From contig CAVZZV010000001.1 in the NCBI GenBank assembly GCA_963779845.1, positions 1 through 64,000 of the forward strand: 64,000 nt of DNA, read 5' to 3'. The notes beneath the pieces are model-generated. The model was not told the DNA's origin and searched no databases. It was given only the letters and a program-made list of their open reading frames with translations. The stretch comes from CAVZZV01 sp963779845. GTDB taxonomy: Bacteria; Bacteroidota; Bacteroidia; Bacteroidales; GCA-2748055. Shown piece after piece: positions 16,431-24,905 of this stretch (position 1 is its first letter; each line of letters begins with the position of its first letter). The position numbers were made by a program, and so were the translations under genes.

Positions 16431-16451
16431 CAACAAATAAAAAAGTAAAAT

Positions 16452-17087
16452 ATGAGTAGAATAATTTTCGATAGCGGAATATCTCTTGATGGTTTTTTCG
16501 CAGGAGATAACAGAAGTCCTAAAAATCCAATGGGTGGCGTTTCAGGAAAACTACACCAATGGATGTTTACACAAAAAGCCTTTTGGGATTACCTGGGGTA
16601 TGAAGGAGGCAAAGAAGATGGGCCTGATGGAAAATTTATCAGAGAGACCATTGAACGAACAGGTGCATTCATTATGGGAAAACGAATGTTTGAGGAAGGC
16701 GAGGCAAGTTGGCCAAATGACCTATATAAAGCTGACGTTTATGTATTAACACACGAAAAGCGAGAACCTTGGGTTCAAGAAGGAACGACAACTTTTCACT
16801 TCATAAATGATGGGATAGAAACTGCCTTGGATAAAGCAAAACAATCAGCAAAAGGAAAGGATATAAGAATACAAGGTGGTGCAAATACTATTCAACAATT
16901 TCTAAATGCAGGACTTATAGACGAATTTTTTATACATATTGCACCGGTTTTTTTAGGAAGCGGTATCCGACTCTTTGACGGTATTGACAAAGACAAATAT
17001 AACATACAAATTGAAGAAGTAATACCGTCAGACTTGACAACTCATTTAAGATATAAACTCACTAGTGTCCGGTTAAGATTTGCCTAA
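16452..17087 (+). CDS. dihydrofolate reductase family protein, 3' end altered by IS4
   Basis: 211 residues with the family start RIIFDSGISLDGFFAG, a GGAN cofactor loop (DIRIQGGANTIQQF) and the closing PVFLGSGIRLF block. The IS4 element begins at about 17060, so the last residues (after LRYKL) come from the IS left end: TSVRLRFA instead of the native TNK, which is still readable after the IS (18368-18390). The change touches only the extreme C-terminus, so the enzyme may still fold. It is unlike the first DHFR gene in sequence. Confidence 0.82.
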   Translation: MSRIIFDSGISLDGFFAGDNRSPKNPMGGVSGKLHQWMFTQKAFWDYLGYEGGKEDGPDGKFIRETIERTGAFIMGKRMFEEGEASWPNDLYKADVYVLTHEKREPWVQEGTTTFHFINDGIETALDKAKQSAKGKDIRIQGGANTIQQFLNAGLIDEFFIHIAPVFLGSGIRLFDGIDKDKYNIQIEEVIPSDLTTHLRYKLTSVRLRFA

Positions 17088-18367
17088 TGGCATTTAAAAT
17101 ATTTATATACTGTATGTTACAGCGTTTTAAAAATTTTACGATTTGAAATTATATTTTCGCTCTTTTCTTTATTTGAGCGAAAATGCATATAGGTAAAACA
17201 GTATTTGCACAATTGATGACATTTATGCCAGAATATGAGTTACTGAAGTGTGTCGATCGTTACCAAGGTGACTATCGAGTGAGAAAACTTACTTGCCGGG
17301 AGCATTTCCTGGTAATGAGTTTTGCCCAACTCACCGGTCGTGAAAGCCTTCGTGATATTGAGAACTGTCTGACTGCATTCTCTGGTAAGTTGTATCACTC
17401 TGGTTTTAGCAAGCCAGTTTCCAGATCTACTCTTGCTGATGCCAATGAGAAAAGGGACTGGCGTATTTATGCTGATTTGGCTCAAGTCCTGATCAAACAA
17501 GCAAGACCACTCTACATCGATGATAACGACTTCAGGGTTGATCTTGACAACATGGTCTATGCATTTGACAGCACCACCATTGACTTGTGTCTTAGTCTGT
17601 ATCCCTGGGCCAAATTCCACCATCAAAAGGGTGCAGTAAAGATGCATACTTTGCTGGATCTCAGGGGATCCATTCCTGTGTTCATTGACATAACCGAAGG
17701 TTCTGTTCATGACGTCAACTTGCTGGATGTTATGCCTATAGAGCCTGGGTCTTATTATATCATGGATAAGGGATACATTGATTTTCATCGGCTGTATACC
17801 CTTTTTCATCAGGCTCATGCATTCTTTGTCATGAGAGCTAAGGATAATCTCAAATGTGAAGTGATTTCCTCGGCAGAAGTTGACAAAGATACAGGCTTGA
17901 TAAGTGACCAGATAGTGAAATTGACCGGGTATAAGTCCTCTAAATCTTATCCCGATAAATTCCGGTTGGTTATTTACGAAGACTATGCCACTAACACTGT
18001 TTACCCCTTCATGACCAACGATTTTGAACTCCCCGCTCTGTCTATAGCAGAGCTTTATCGGGAACGTTGGAAAATCGAACTCTTTTTCAAATGGATCAAA
18101 CAGCATTTGCATATTAAGGCATTCTATGGTACCAGTCAAAACGCCGTTTCCTGCCAGATATGGATAGCAACCTGCACATATTTGCTGATTGCAATCGCCA
18201 AGAAAAAATTAAATCTGGCAATAACGCTGTACACATTCGCTCAAACATTGGGTCTTACTCTGTTTGAAAAGACCCCTATCAAAGAACTTTTTAACAATAA
18301 AAACTTAATCAATAAACCGTCCGATGGAAACCAATTATCATTATGGGATTCTTAACCGGACACTAGT
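17060..18367 (+). mobile_element. complete IS4-family element (copy 2)
   Basis: Terminal inverted repeats ACTAGTGTCCGGTTAAGA (17061-17078) and its exact complement at 18350-18367 enclose one transposase gene. GATATAAACT is duplicated on both sides (17050-17059 and 18368-18377), a 9-10 bp target duplication as expected for this family. The element appears intact and identical to the partial copy at 4058-5057, so it is probably still mobile. Confidence 0.92.
17183..18355 (+). CDS. IS4-family transposase (DUF4372 plus DDE domain)
   Basis: 390 residues. The N-terminal DUF4372-like part (about residues 5-75, ending AQLTGRESLRDIE) is followed by the catalytic domain with Asp in YAFDSTTIDL, Asp in YIMDKGYID and Glu in the Y-R-E-K box YRERWKIELFFKWIKQ. 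It cuts and joins the element ends. Start at 17183 is the first ATG after the left inverted repeat. A long open frame on the opposite strand is a coding shadow. All catalytic residues are present. Confidence 0.92.
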   Translation: MHIGKTVFAQLMTFMPEYELLKCVDRYQGDYRVRKLTCREHFLVMSFAQLTGRESLRDIENCLTAFSGKLYHSGFSKPVSRSTLADANEKRDWRIYADLAQVLIKQARPLYIDDNDFRVDLDNMVYAFDSTTIDLCLSLYPWAKFHHQKGAVKMHTLLDLRGSIPVFIDITEGSVHDVNLLDVMPIEPGSYYIMDKGYIDFHRLYTLFHQAHAFFVMRAKDNLKCEVISSAEVDKDTGLISDQIVKLTGYKSSKSYPDKFRLVIYEDYATNTVYPFMTNDFELPALSIAELYRERWKIELFFKWIKQHLHIKAFYGTSQNAVSCQIWIATCTYLLIAIAKKKLNLAITLYTFAQTLGLTLFEKTPIKELFNNKNLINKPSDGNQLSLWDS

Positions 18368-18502
18368 GATATAAACTGACAAATAAATAGAAACAACGAC
18401 CGCACACAATGTATAAAAATAATAGCCGAGACAGTAGTAAATTCAAGGGTTGTAGCCCGCTTTAACTTTCTTCTAACTTGACAGGAATGAAGCCGCAATC
18501 GG
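18368..18502 (+). other. displaced 3' end of the DHFR gene and decayed palindrome-like DNA
   Basis: The first codons read RYKLTNK then stop (TAG at 18388), the native end of the interrupted DHFR gene. The following bases hold pieces that resemble cassette-type intergenic DNA (ATAATAGCCGAGACAGTAG; a similar piece occurs at 32784) but no clear palindrome. Confidence 0.45.
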
Positions 18503-18598
18503 CAATCATTCAATGAATCACAAGCAAGGATCGGACAGATACCAGATGATGATGTTCTGCCTGGAAAGTTCCATTGCTCAGGATTCCTTTGTTCGTAT
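18503..18598 (+). mobile_element. IS1182 fragment, about 96 bp
   Basis: Matches the first 28 codons of the IS1182 transposase and 11 bases upstream of the start, with one visible change (Asn10 to Tyr). Neither end of the element is present. It joins directly to an MBL-fold remnant. Confidence 0.8.
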
Positions 18599-18838
18599 CT
18601 TTTGGGGAGTATTATATAGGTTTCTATAAAACATTATCGAATGTAATCGAAGACAGAGAGCTTAACTTCAATCAACAACCTGCCAATTGGGAGAATCGAT
18701 CCTGTTAAAATGATTAAAAGTTGGGGTAATTTATTAGATACTGATTGTAATATTTTTCTGCCAGGACACGGGAATGAAATAAAGCGAATCTTATTGCAAA
18801 AAGAATATGATAAATATATACAAAAGCAAAATGAGTGA
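18599..18838 (+). pseudogene. MBL-fold hydrolase, 3' remnant with frameshift
   Basis: One frame reads FGEYYIGFYKTLSNVIEDRE; then, after a frame change, LPIGRIDPVKMIKSWG and CNIFLPGHGNEIKRILLQKE lead to a stop at 18838. The PGHG block and the following basic helix are typical of the C-terminal part of metallo-beta-lactamase fold enzymes. The metal-binding HxHxDH front is missing. The gene was probably cut by the IS1182 insertion whose scrap lies just before it. Confidence 0.6.
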
Positions 18839-18993
18839 GTAAACCCAGTGCATGACTACTTCTTACTCTGAAATATTTAAAAGAAATTAGGGATATATAA
18901 CCAATAATTATAACCCAAATTAAAATCTGCGAATTGTAACCCTTTACAAATTAATTAGATGTAAATTTACCGAGAATTAAAAACTTTTTATAA

Positions 18994-19965
18994 ATGATAG
19001 ATAATATCAATTACAACAACATTGAATCGCCTTTTCTGAAAAAGTTGCTAAAGAACAGAAAGCTGGTAATCATTGGCCTTCTTTCATTGTTACTTATCTC
19101 AAGTTCATTTTTTCAGATTGAACCCGAAGAAGTAGGTGTTATTACCCGCTTTGGTAAATATGTGAAAAAAGTTGAATCAGGGCTTAACATGAAAATACCA
19201 TTTATTGAACGGGTATATAAAGTACCTGTTGAAAGACAGCAAAAGCTGGAGTTTGGTTTCCGAACAGTACAAGCTGGGGTTAATACTCAATACACAAGGT
19301 CTGGCACCAAAGATGAATCTTTAATGCTTACTGGCGATCTTAACCTTGCAGATGTGGAATGGGTTGTACAATACCGTATTAATGATCCTTACAACTATTT
19401 ATTTAAGGTGAGGAATCCTGAAAATTCATTGCGTGATATTTCGGAAGCTGCACTCAGACAAATTGTTGGAGATCGTACTGTGAATGAAGTTCTTACTGTA
19501 GGCCGTACAGAAATAGCCACTAAAATGGTAGAACTTGTGGACCAAATATGCAAGGATTATTCACTTGGAATTAAAATCGACCAGGTTGTACTGCAAGATG
19601 TTAATCCGCCCGAACCTGTAAAAGCTGCTTTTAACGCGGTAAATCAGGCACAGCAGGAAAAGGAAACGCTGATTAACCAGGCAAAGTCGGAGTATAACAA
19701 AGTTATTCCCAAAGCAAGTGGGCAGGCAAAGGAAACAATACAAAAAGCGGAAGGATTTGCTACTGAAAGGGTAAATAATGCCCTCGGCGAAGTTGCCCGT
19801 TTTAATGCTATTTATAAAGAATATATTAAAGCGCCCGAAGTCACTAAAAGACGAATTTATCTTGAGACGATGGGGTCTGTTTTACCAAAGCTGGGTAGCA
19901 AAATTATTATCGATGAAAAAGGCAACAACGTATTGCCCTTATTACAAATGGATTTAAAAAAATAA
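18994..19965 (+). CDS. hflK: HflK-like SPFH membrane protease modulator
   Basis: 323 residues. One N-terminal membrane helix (about residues 27-42) is followed by an SPFH/band-7 domain (EPEEVGVITRFGKYVKKVESGLNMKIPF) and a helical C-terminal region with AEGFATERVN. HflK and HflC form a large cap around the FtsH protease in the inner membrane and restrain it. The hflC gene follows after 11 bases. N-terminal sequence before the helix is short compared with enterobacterial HflK. A weak promoter may lie at about 18950-18980. Confidence 0.88.
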   Translation: MIDNINYNNIESPFLKKLLKNRKLVIIGLLSLLLISSSFFQIEPEEVGVITRFGKYVKKVESGLNMKIPFIERVYKVPVERQQKLEFGFRTVQAGVNTQYTRSGTKDESLMLTGDLNLADVEWVVQYRINDPYNYLFKVRNPENSLRDISEAALRQIVGDRTVNEVLTVGRTEIATKMVELVDQICKDYSLGIKIDQVVLQDVNPPEPVKAAFNAVNQAQQEKETLINQAKSEYNKVIPKASGQAKETIQKAEGFATERVNNALGEVARFNAIYKEYIKAPEVTKRRIYLETMGSVLPKLGSKIIIDEKGNNVLPLLQMDLKK

Positions 19966-19976
19966 CAACTTAAATA

Positions 19977-20921
19977 ATGAATAATAATAAAATTATAATT
20001 TTGGTCATCTCCTTGATAATATTGCTGATAGTGGTAGTTCAAAGTGCCTATATAGTAAAAGAAACAGAACAGGTAGTTATTACTCAATTTGGAAAACCTG
20101 TAGGAAAAGCTATAACAGAACCAGGACTTAAGTTTAAAACACCCTTTATACAAAAAACCAATTATTTTGAAAAACGCTACATGGAATGGGATGGGGATCC
20201 AAACCAAGTGCCAACAAAAGATAAAAAATTCATATTTGTTGATACTTATGCTCGTTGGCAAATTACAGATCCATTGCAGTTCTTTATAAGAATGACAAAT
20301 GAAAGGGGCGCACAATCACGTCTGGATGATATTCTTGATGGTGAAACCCGGGATTACATCGCAGCCCATAACCTGGAAGAAGCTGTACGATCTCATAACA
20401 GGGTTCCGGCTTCCTCAGGAGCAACCGGTGAAATGATTTCAGATTCGCTTGCAAACATATCTGTTGGACGTCAGGAATTACAGCGTATGATTCTTATATC
20501 TGCCAACCAGAAAGCCAAGGATCTGGGTATTGTTATACTCGACTTTCGGTTTAAACGGATTAATTACGTTAAGGAAGTAAGTGAACAGGTATACGAACGT
20601 ATGAAAAGTGAAAGGTTTCGTATAGCTGATAAATTCCGGTCTGAAGGTCAGGGGGAAGCTTCACGTATTAATGGTGAGAAAGAAAGGGAACTAAAATCAA
20701 TCCAGTCCGAAGCTTTTAGAGAAGCTGAAGAAATAAAAGGAAAGGCCGATGCCAAAGCCGCAGCAATCTATGCTTCATCATATAACCAGACATTTGCTTC
20801 ACGCGAATTATACGGCTTTTTAAAATCGATGGAAACTTTCGAAACAACATTTGACACAACTACATCGGTGATTTTATCGACTGACAGCGAGCTTTTCAAA
20901 TATTTGAAAAGTATGAAGTAA
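19977..20921 (+). CDS. hflC: HflC-like SPFH membrane protease modulator
   Basis: 314 residues. A single N-terminal membrane helix (residues 5-27), the band-7 domain (KETEQVVITQFGKPVG... FKTPFI), the HflC-type stretch YARWQITDPLQFF, and a coiled C-terminal arm rich in Glu/Arg/Ala. It is the partner of the preceding HflK. The two are co-oriented and 11 bases apart, so co-transcription is very likely. Confidence 0.9.
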   Translation: MNNNKIIILVISLIILLIVVVQSAYIVKETEQVVITQFGKPVGKAITEPGLKFKTPFIQKTNYFEKRYMEWDGDPNQVPTKDKKFIFVDTYARWQITDPLQFFIRMTNERGAQSRLDDILDGETRDYIAAHNLEEAVRSHNRVPASSGATGEMISDSLANISVGRQELQRMILISANQKAKDLGIVILDFRFKRINYVKEVSEQVYERMKSERFRIADKFRSEGQGEASRINGEKERELKSIQSEAFREAEEIKGKADAKAAAIYASSYNQTFASRELYGFLKSMETFETTFDTTTSVILSTDSELFKYLKSMK

Positions 20922-20971
20922 AGAATGAGGGTATCGGTATTTAAAACTATACCATTTCAAAAAAAATTTTT

Positions 20972-21302
20972 CTATTTTATATGGACAAAAACAAGAATAT
21001 GCCCACAGCTGCAGAGCTGGATATCTTTACTATTCTCAAAGCTATCCAGTGAATCAGCTGCTACTTCTTTATTCGGGGCATCATAAACCGGTTTAAGATC
21101 AGCAATAATCTCCCTTCGCTCTCCAGACAACAAACCTGGAGCTGTTTCTGATTTGGTGTACCACACATAGTTGGGTCACAGAATCAGGGAAAACAGCATT
21201 GATCGCCTGGCGGATACCTGCCAGATTATCAGTACATGCTATCAAGATGCCCTCTACTCCTCGAGCCCTAAAATCTGTTAGTACATTAATCCAGAAAAAG
21301 GA
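20972..21302 (-). pseudogene. IS256-family (mutator) transposase remnant
   Basis: Read leftward: FWINVLTDFRARGVEGILIA, then CTDNLAGIRQAINAVFPDSV and TQLCVVHQIRNS, followed in another frame by ERREIIADLKPVYDAPNKE. These are the consecutive core blocks of IS256-type transposases (DGL..F..AI...FP, Q.C.VH..RN, DLK.vY.A). At least one frameshift and loss of both ends make it inactive. Confidence 0.8.
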
Positions 21303-21382
21303 AGTGTAATTGTTCGTTCAGATATGGTTCCATTTTCCTTAACCCTTCCCGATATAGCCATTCCAGGATTACAATTTATTTC

Positions 21383-22216
21383 TCACTCATTTTCTACTAT
21401 TTTCTTCAGATTTTCCAACATCATTTGCCAATTCTTTTCTGAATGTTCTTTCTCCTGTTCTGTTCCATTTCCCTCTTGAGTGAGTGTAATATTTGTTTGA
21501 TTGTCTTCAGCATTTAATCTGATGGTCACCGTATGGTAGTTTTCGGTTTTATCCTCTTTCCCGGTAAGTGGGCTAAAATGGGTATATTTCAATAATTGTT
21601 CTGATTCAATTTTTAGAATTTTTCCTTTATCCTCAAAAGTTTTTCCTTTCCATTCGCCTTTCCATTTAATAGGAGTTCCCTCCTTCCAGGTAGAAATGAC
21701 TTCTGCTCCGAACATATATTGTTTTACCCTTTCCGAATTTGTAAGGGCCTCCCAGACCTGTGATGGGGAAGCATCAACATTTACGGATGCTTTCGCAATA
21801 ATCTCTTTTTGTTGTTTTTCCACATAGCTTTTGAACTGGTTGAGAATAGATTGCCATCCATCTTTTTGCATTTCTTCTGAATTTTCTTTTTCTGCATCAA
21901 AAATGATGGTAACTTTAGTTTTACCATCAAGGTCTTCAAAGGAACCATTCACTTCTCTGCCGTCTTCCATTGTGTAGGTGAATTTTTCACCCTCGACAAT
22001 CTCATTATAGACTGCTTCAAAATCGAACCCAACGCTTTTATCCTTTGCTTCCATTCTTGCTTTATATTTTCCACCAATGCGTAAATCATTTTCTGCACCC
22101 GGACAACACCAATTATCCGAGGCGAAATTCCAGTTTACAATATGCTTAGGTTCTGTGTAATAATCCCAGACCTTTTTCTTGTCTGCTGATACGATTGTTT
22201 GAATGGTAATTTTCAT
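21383..22216 (-). CDS. tandem SRPBCC (AHSA1-type) domain protein
   Basis: About 277 residues from the ATG at 22216 (an upstream ATG at 22243 would overlap the preceding gene). Two START/Bet v1-like domains follow each other: residues about 1-138 (MKITIQTIVSADKKKVWDYY...) and 142-277 (IIAKASVNVDASPSQVWEAL...). Each has the usual opening strand with a VW motif and a closing helix (WQSILNQFKSYVE; WQMMLENLKKIVE). Such domains bind small hydrophobic ligands; single-domain forms are the norm, so this looks like a fusion. It is last in a three-gene group with a DHFR remnant and an oxidoreductase. Confidence 0.82.
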   Translation of the reverse strand: MKITIQTIVSADKKKVWDYYTEPKHIVNWNFASDNWCCPGAENDLRIGGKYKARMEAKDKSVGFDFEAVYNEIVEGEKFTYTMEDGREVNGSFEDLDGKTKVTIIFDAEKENSEEMQKDGWQSILNQFKSYVEKQQKEIIAKASVNVDASPSQVWEALTNSERVKQYMFGAEVISTWKEGTPIKWKGEWKGKTFEDKGKILKIESEQLLKYTHFSPLTGKEDKTENYHTVTIRLNAEDNQTNITLTQEGNGTEQEKEHSEKNWQMMLENLKKIVENE

Positions 22217-22223
22217 AATTTCA

Positions 22224-22526
22224 TCATTTGTTCCCTGGTTCATAATAAAGAATTACAGATCCACTCTTAAAGATTTTAGTCTTAAGGAGTTTAACAAAAG
22301 TCCATTCGTTTATGTCCTCAAATAATGGCAGCCCTTTTCCCGCAACAACCGGATGAAGGCAAAGTTGGAATTCATCAATCAAATTAAGTTTCATCAGCTG
22401 TAAAATTAAACTGCGGCTCCCCACCAATATATCTTTACCTGGTTGTTGCCTGAAATCTAAAACCGCTCCTTTTAAATCACGATTTGCAATGGTGGCACTT
22501 TTCCAATCCACAATTACCTTTTTCAT
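22224..22526 (-). pseudogene. dihydrofolate reductase family protein, N-terminal half missing
   Basis: 100 residues match the C-terminal half of RibD-type DHFR proteins: QQPGKDILVGSRSLILQLMK, LIDEFQLCLHPVVAGKGLPLF and the closing ILYYEP. The family start (R.I...SLDG) and the rest of the first about 85 residues are absent, and the preceding gene ends 32 bases upstream. A deletion has probably removed them. The remaining piece has no complete cofactor site. Confidence 0.7.
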
Positions 22527-22558
22527 ATCTTTGTTTTATCAATATGTTTCTCTGGTCG

Positions 22559-23416
22559 TCAGCTCTTCAACCTTTGCAAAACAGAGTTCACGGAAGCCGA
22601 CAAGGGTGTTGCTGGCCTTCCAATCAGTTTTGAGAGCTGTTTTGAATCATCAAAAAGATCGCCTTTTGATGCGCTTTTATCCCAACTTGCGATGGCCTTT
22701 GCGTATTTTTCTGAAATGCCCATGTTTTTCAAAATTCCGGCATATTCTGCTTCCGGTAAATCTTTGTAAGGAATTTGTTTACCGGATTGCTTCGAAATTT
22801 CAGCAGCGAGGTCACTAAGAGTGTACGCTTTGTCGCCGGCAAGTTCATAAATCATTCCCTTATGGCTTTGGTCGGTGATTGCCACTGCTGCAGCCTCAGC
22901 ATAATCATCGCGGGTTGCCGATGATATTTTGCCATCGCCTGCACTGCCAACAAAGGCTCCTGCTTTTAAGGCTCCCGGAATTGAACTGGTATAGTTTTCA
23001 GAATACCATCCATTCCGTAATAGGGTATATTCCATTCCTGAATCTTTAAGGGCCTCCTCCGTGTACAGGTGTTCCCCTGCCAAACTCAGCGATGAAGTGT
23101 CGGCATGCAACAAACTGGTATAGACCATCCAATCTACCTCCGCTTTTTTAGCGGCTTCTATAACGTTTTTGTGTTGTATGGCACGTTTCCCCATTTCGTT
23201 GGCGGAAATTAATAACAACCGGTCAATACCACCCAGGGCTCCCACCATTCCATGCGGTTTATCATAGTCGAAGGCGCGCACCTCAATCCCCAAATCTGAG
23301 GCTTTATCAGGGGAACGCACTAAAGCCACAATATTTTCTTCAGCTACTCTTTTCTTTAATTGTTCAACAACAAGTATTCCTAATTGTCCTGTTGCTCCTG
23401 TAACTCCAATTTTCAT
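22559..23416 (-). CDS. NAD(P)-dependent oxidoreductase, quinone oxidoreductase 2 type
   Basis: 285 residues of the NmrA-like atypical short-chain dehydrogenase group. It has the N-terminal dinucleotide motif GVTGATGQLG, an Arg-Ser pair for NADPH (VALVRSPDKA), and the block YTLLRNGWYSENY seen in QOR2 (YtfG) proteins. It probably reduces quinones with NADPH. It is first in a leftward group followed by the DHFR remnant and the SRPBCC gene. Its start codon at 23416 is followed directly by a typical GVTGATG front, so the start is secure. Confidence 0.85.
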   Translation of the reverse strand: MKIGVTGATGQLGILVVEQLKKRVAEENIVALVRSPDKASDLGIEVRAFDYDKPHGMVGALGGIDRLLLISANEMGKRAIQHKNVIEAAKKAEVDWMVYTSLLHADTSSLSLAGEHLYTEEALKDSGMEYTLLRNGWYSENYTSSIPGALKAGAFVGSAGDGKISSATRDDYAEAAAVAITDQSHKGMIYELAGDKAYTLSDLAAEISKQSGKQIPYKDLPEAEYAGILKNMGISEKYAKAIASWDKSASKGDLFDDSKQLSKLIGRPATPLSASVNSVLQRLKS

Positions 23417-23822
23417 ATTTCAGAATTTTTAAGGGTGATAAATAATTTTACTTACCCGGTTTTCACCGATGTCCTTGTCAGGAATTCTTCAACCGGTTCA
23501 ACATTACTATTTTTATTTGGTTTCCGCTTTCTTCAGTTAAATAACTTTCGGCCTTAATTTGTTCAATTCTTTCGTGGGTATATAATACAAAATCCCCATT
23601 TCTCCCTTGGAAAGCCACAAGACATTTTGAACTTAGTTAAAATTGCAATGTTTAGATCAAATCTTTGACTTGTATCGTGAATTAGGGTAGGCTTTTCAAA
23701 AACAATTTCAGAAATCAAAAACTTCTCTCTTATGAAAAAAATAATAAGTAAATATGTTGGCACTTGCTTTTGATATTGTTCCTGAGAAATATGAGCAATA
23801 ACCCGCTACCAAACATAAGTAA
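23417..23822. other. intergenic region between divergent genes
   Basis: No supported gene. One leftward frame near 23450-23510 reads NVEPVEEFLTRTSVKTG then stop, perhaps the tail of a lost gene. Promoters for the leftward oxidoreductase and the rightward AraC gene should lie here but no clear box was found. Confidence 0.3.
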
Positions 23823-24680
23823 ATGAAATATATATTTTTTAATGCACAAAACGTAACCATGCCAACTGTACAATTTTATAAACCGGATGCTTCTCTTCAG
23901 TGGATTGTCAAACAGTTTGAAACAATAAGGCATGACAGCTCATCCCGGATACTTACCGATAAATTTATCCCCAGACCCGATGCTGCGCTGGTCTTTCATT
24001 TTAAAAACATTCCCAAAGTTATTATGCCTGTCGATATAATGTTACCATCATTCTTTGTAGCTCCCATTGTGTCAATTCCAAACCAATTGCACATAGTGGG
24101 TGAATTAGATGTATTTATCGTTGTTTGCAAAGCCAGTGTACTTTCTAAAATTTTTAAGTTGGACATGGCCAAAAATTCAAGTATGACTGTTGATTTGCCA
24201 GCAAAACTATTTGCTCCACTTTGGAATAATCTTAATAAAACCACCTCTGACATCGAGCGGATGGCTTATTTTTCCAAATTCATCCAGGATAATTCGCTTC
24301 CAGGCTATAGCCCTGATTCGATAGATGCAATATATAAGGACATAGTCGAAAATATCTTAAAATTTAGCTTGCAAGATATTAGTGCAAATTCAGTCTACTC
24401 ATTAAGTAGCTTGCAACGAAATTTCAATAAACGGGTTGGCGTCAGCATGAAAAGACTAATACGGATTTCAAGAATAAACTACATTTTCAAAAACATGCTT
24501 AACGACCAAAGCTTTAATGCTCAAAAAATGATGTTTGATGGCAAATATTACGACCAGTCACATTTTATTAAAGATTTTAAAGAAATCACCGGAGAATCCC
24601 CAAAGCAGTTCTTTAAACACAATACCGAGTTATGCAAAATCCTTTCAGGAATGTTTAAAGGTGATATTTCAACTTTGTAG
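23823..24680 (+). CDS. AraC-family transcriptional regulator
   Basis: Up to 285 residues. The C-terminal third carries an AraC-type double helix-turn-helix, with the second recognition block YYDQSHFIKDFKEITGESPKQF near residues 240-262. The N-terminal part resembles the DUF6597-type sensor of Bacteroidota AraC proteins (YKPDASLQWIVKQF). That similarity begins at Met13, so the true start may be 23859. It is divergent from the oxidoreductase operon and may regulate it. The ligand is unknown. Confidence 0.8.
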   Translation: MKYIFFNAQNVTMPTVQFYKPDASLQWIVKQFETIRHDSSSRILTDKFIPRPDAALVFHFKNIPKVIMPVDIMLPSFFVAPIVSIPNQLHIVGELDVFIVVCKASVLSKIFKLDMAKNSSMTVDLPAKLFAPLWNNLNKTTSDIERMAYFSKFIQDNSLPGYSPDSIDAIYKDIVENILKFSLQDISANSVYSLSSLQRNFNKRVGVSMKRLIRISRINYIFKNMLNDQSFNAQKMMFDGKYYDQSHFIKDFKEITGESPKQFFKHNTELCKILSGMFKGDISTL

Positions 24681-24905
24681 ATTAAATGTAAAATGCGGTT
24701 TTTTTACAATTAAATAATTGAGGGTATTCATAATTTTATATCCTGACAATTATGTAAATATTTGTGAAAAAAGCAATCAGTTTACTATTTCTTAAACTTC
24801 CCGGGACTGAGGAGAATTAAATTACGATTCGTGGCTTATGGAATAAAATATCTCAAATGCTACAAGAATAAAATCATTATTACATAAACTAAAACATGTA
24901 CCCAT

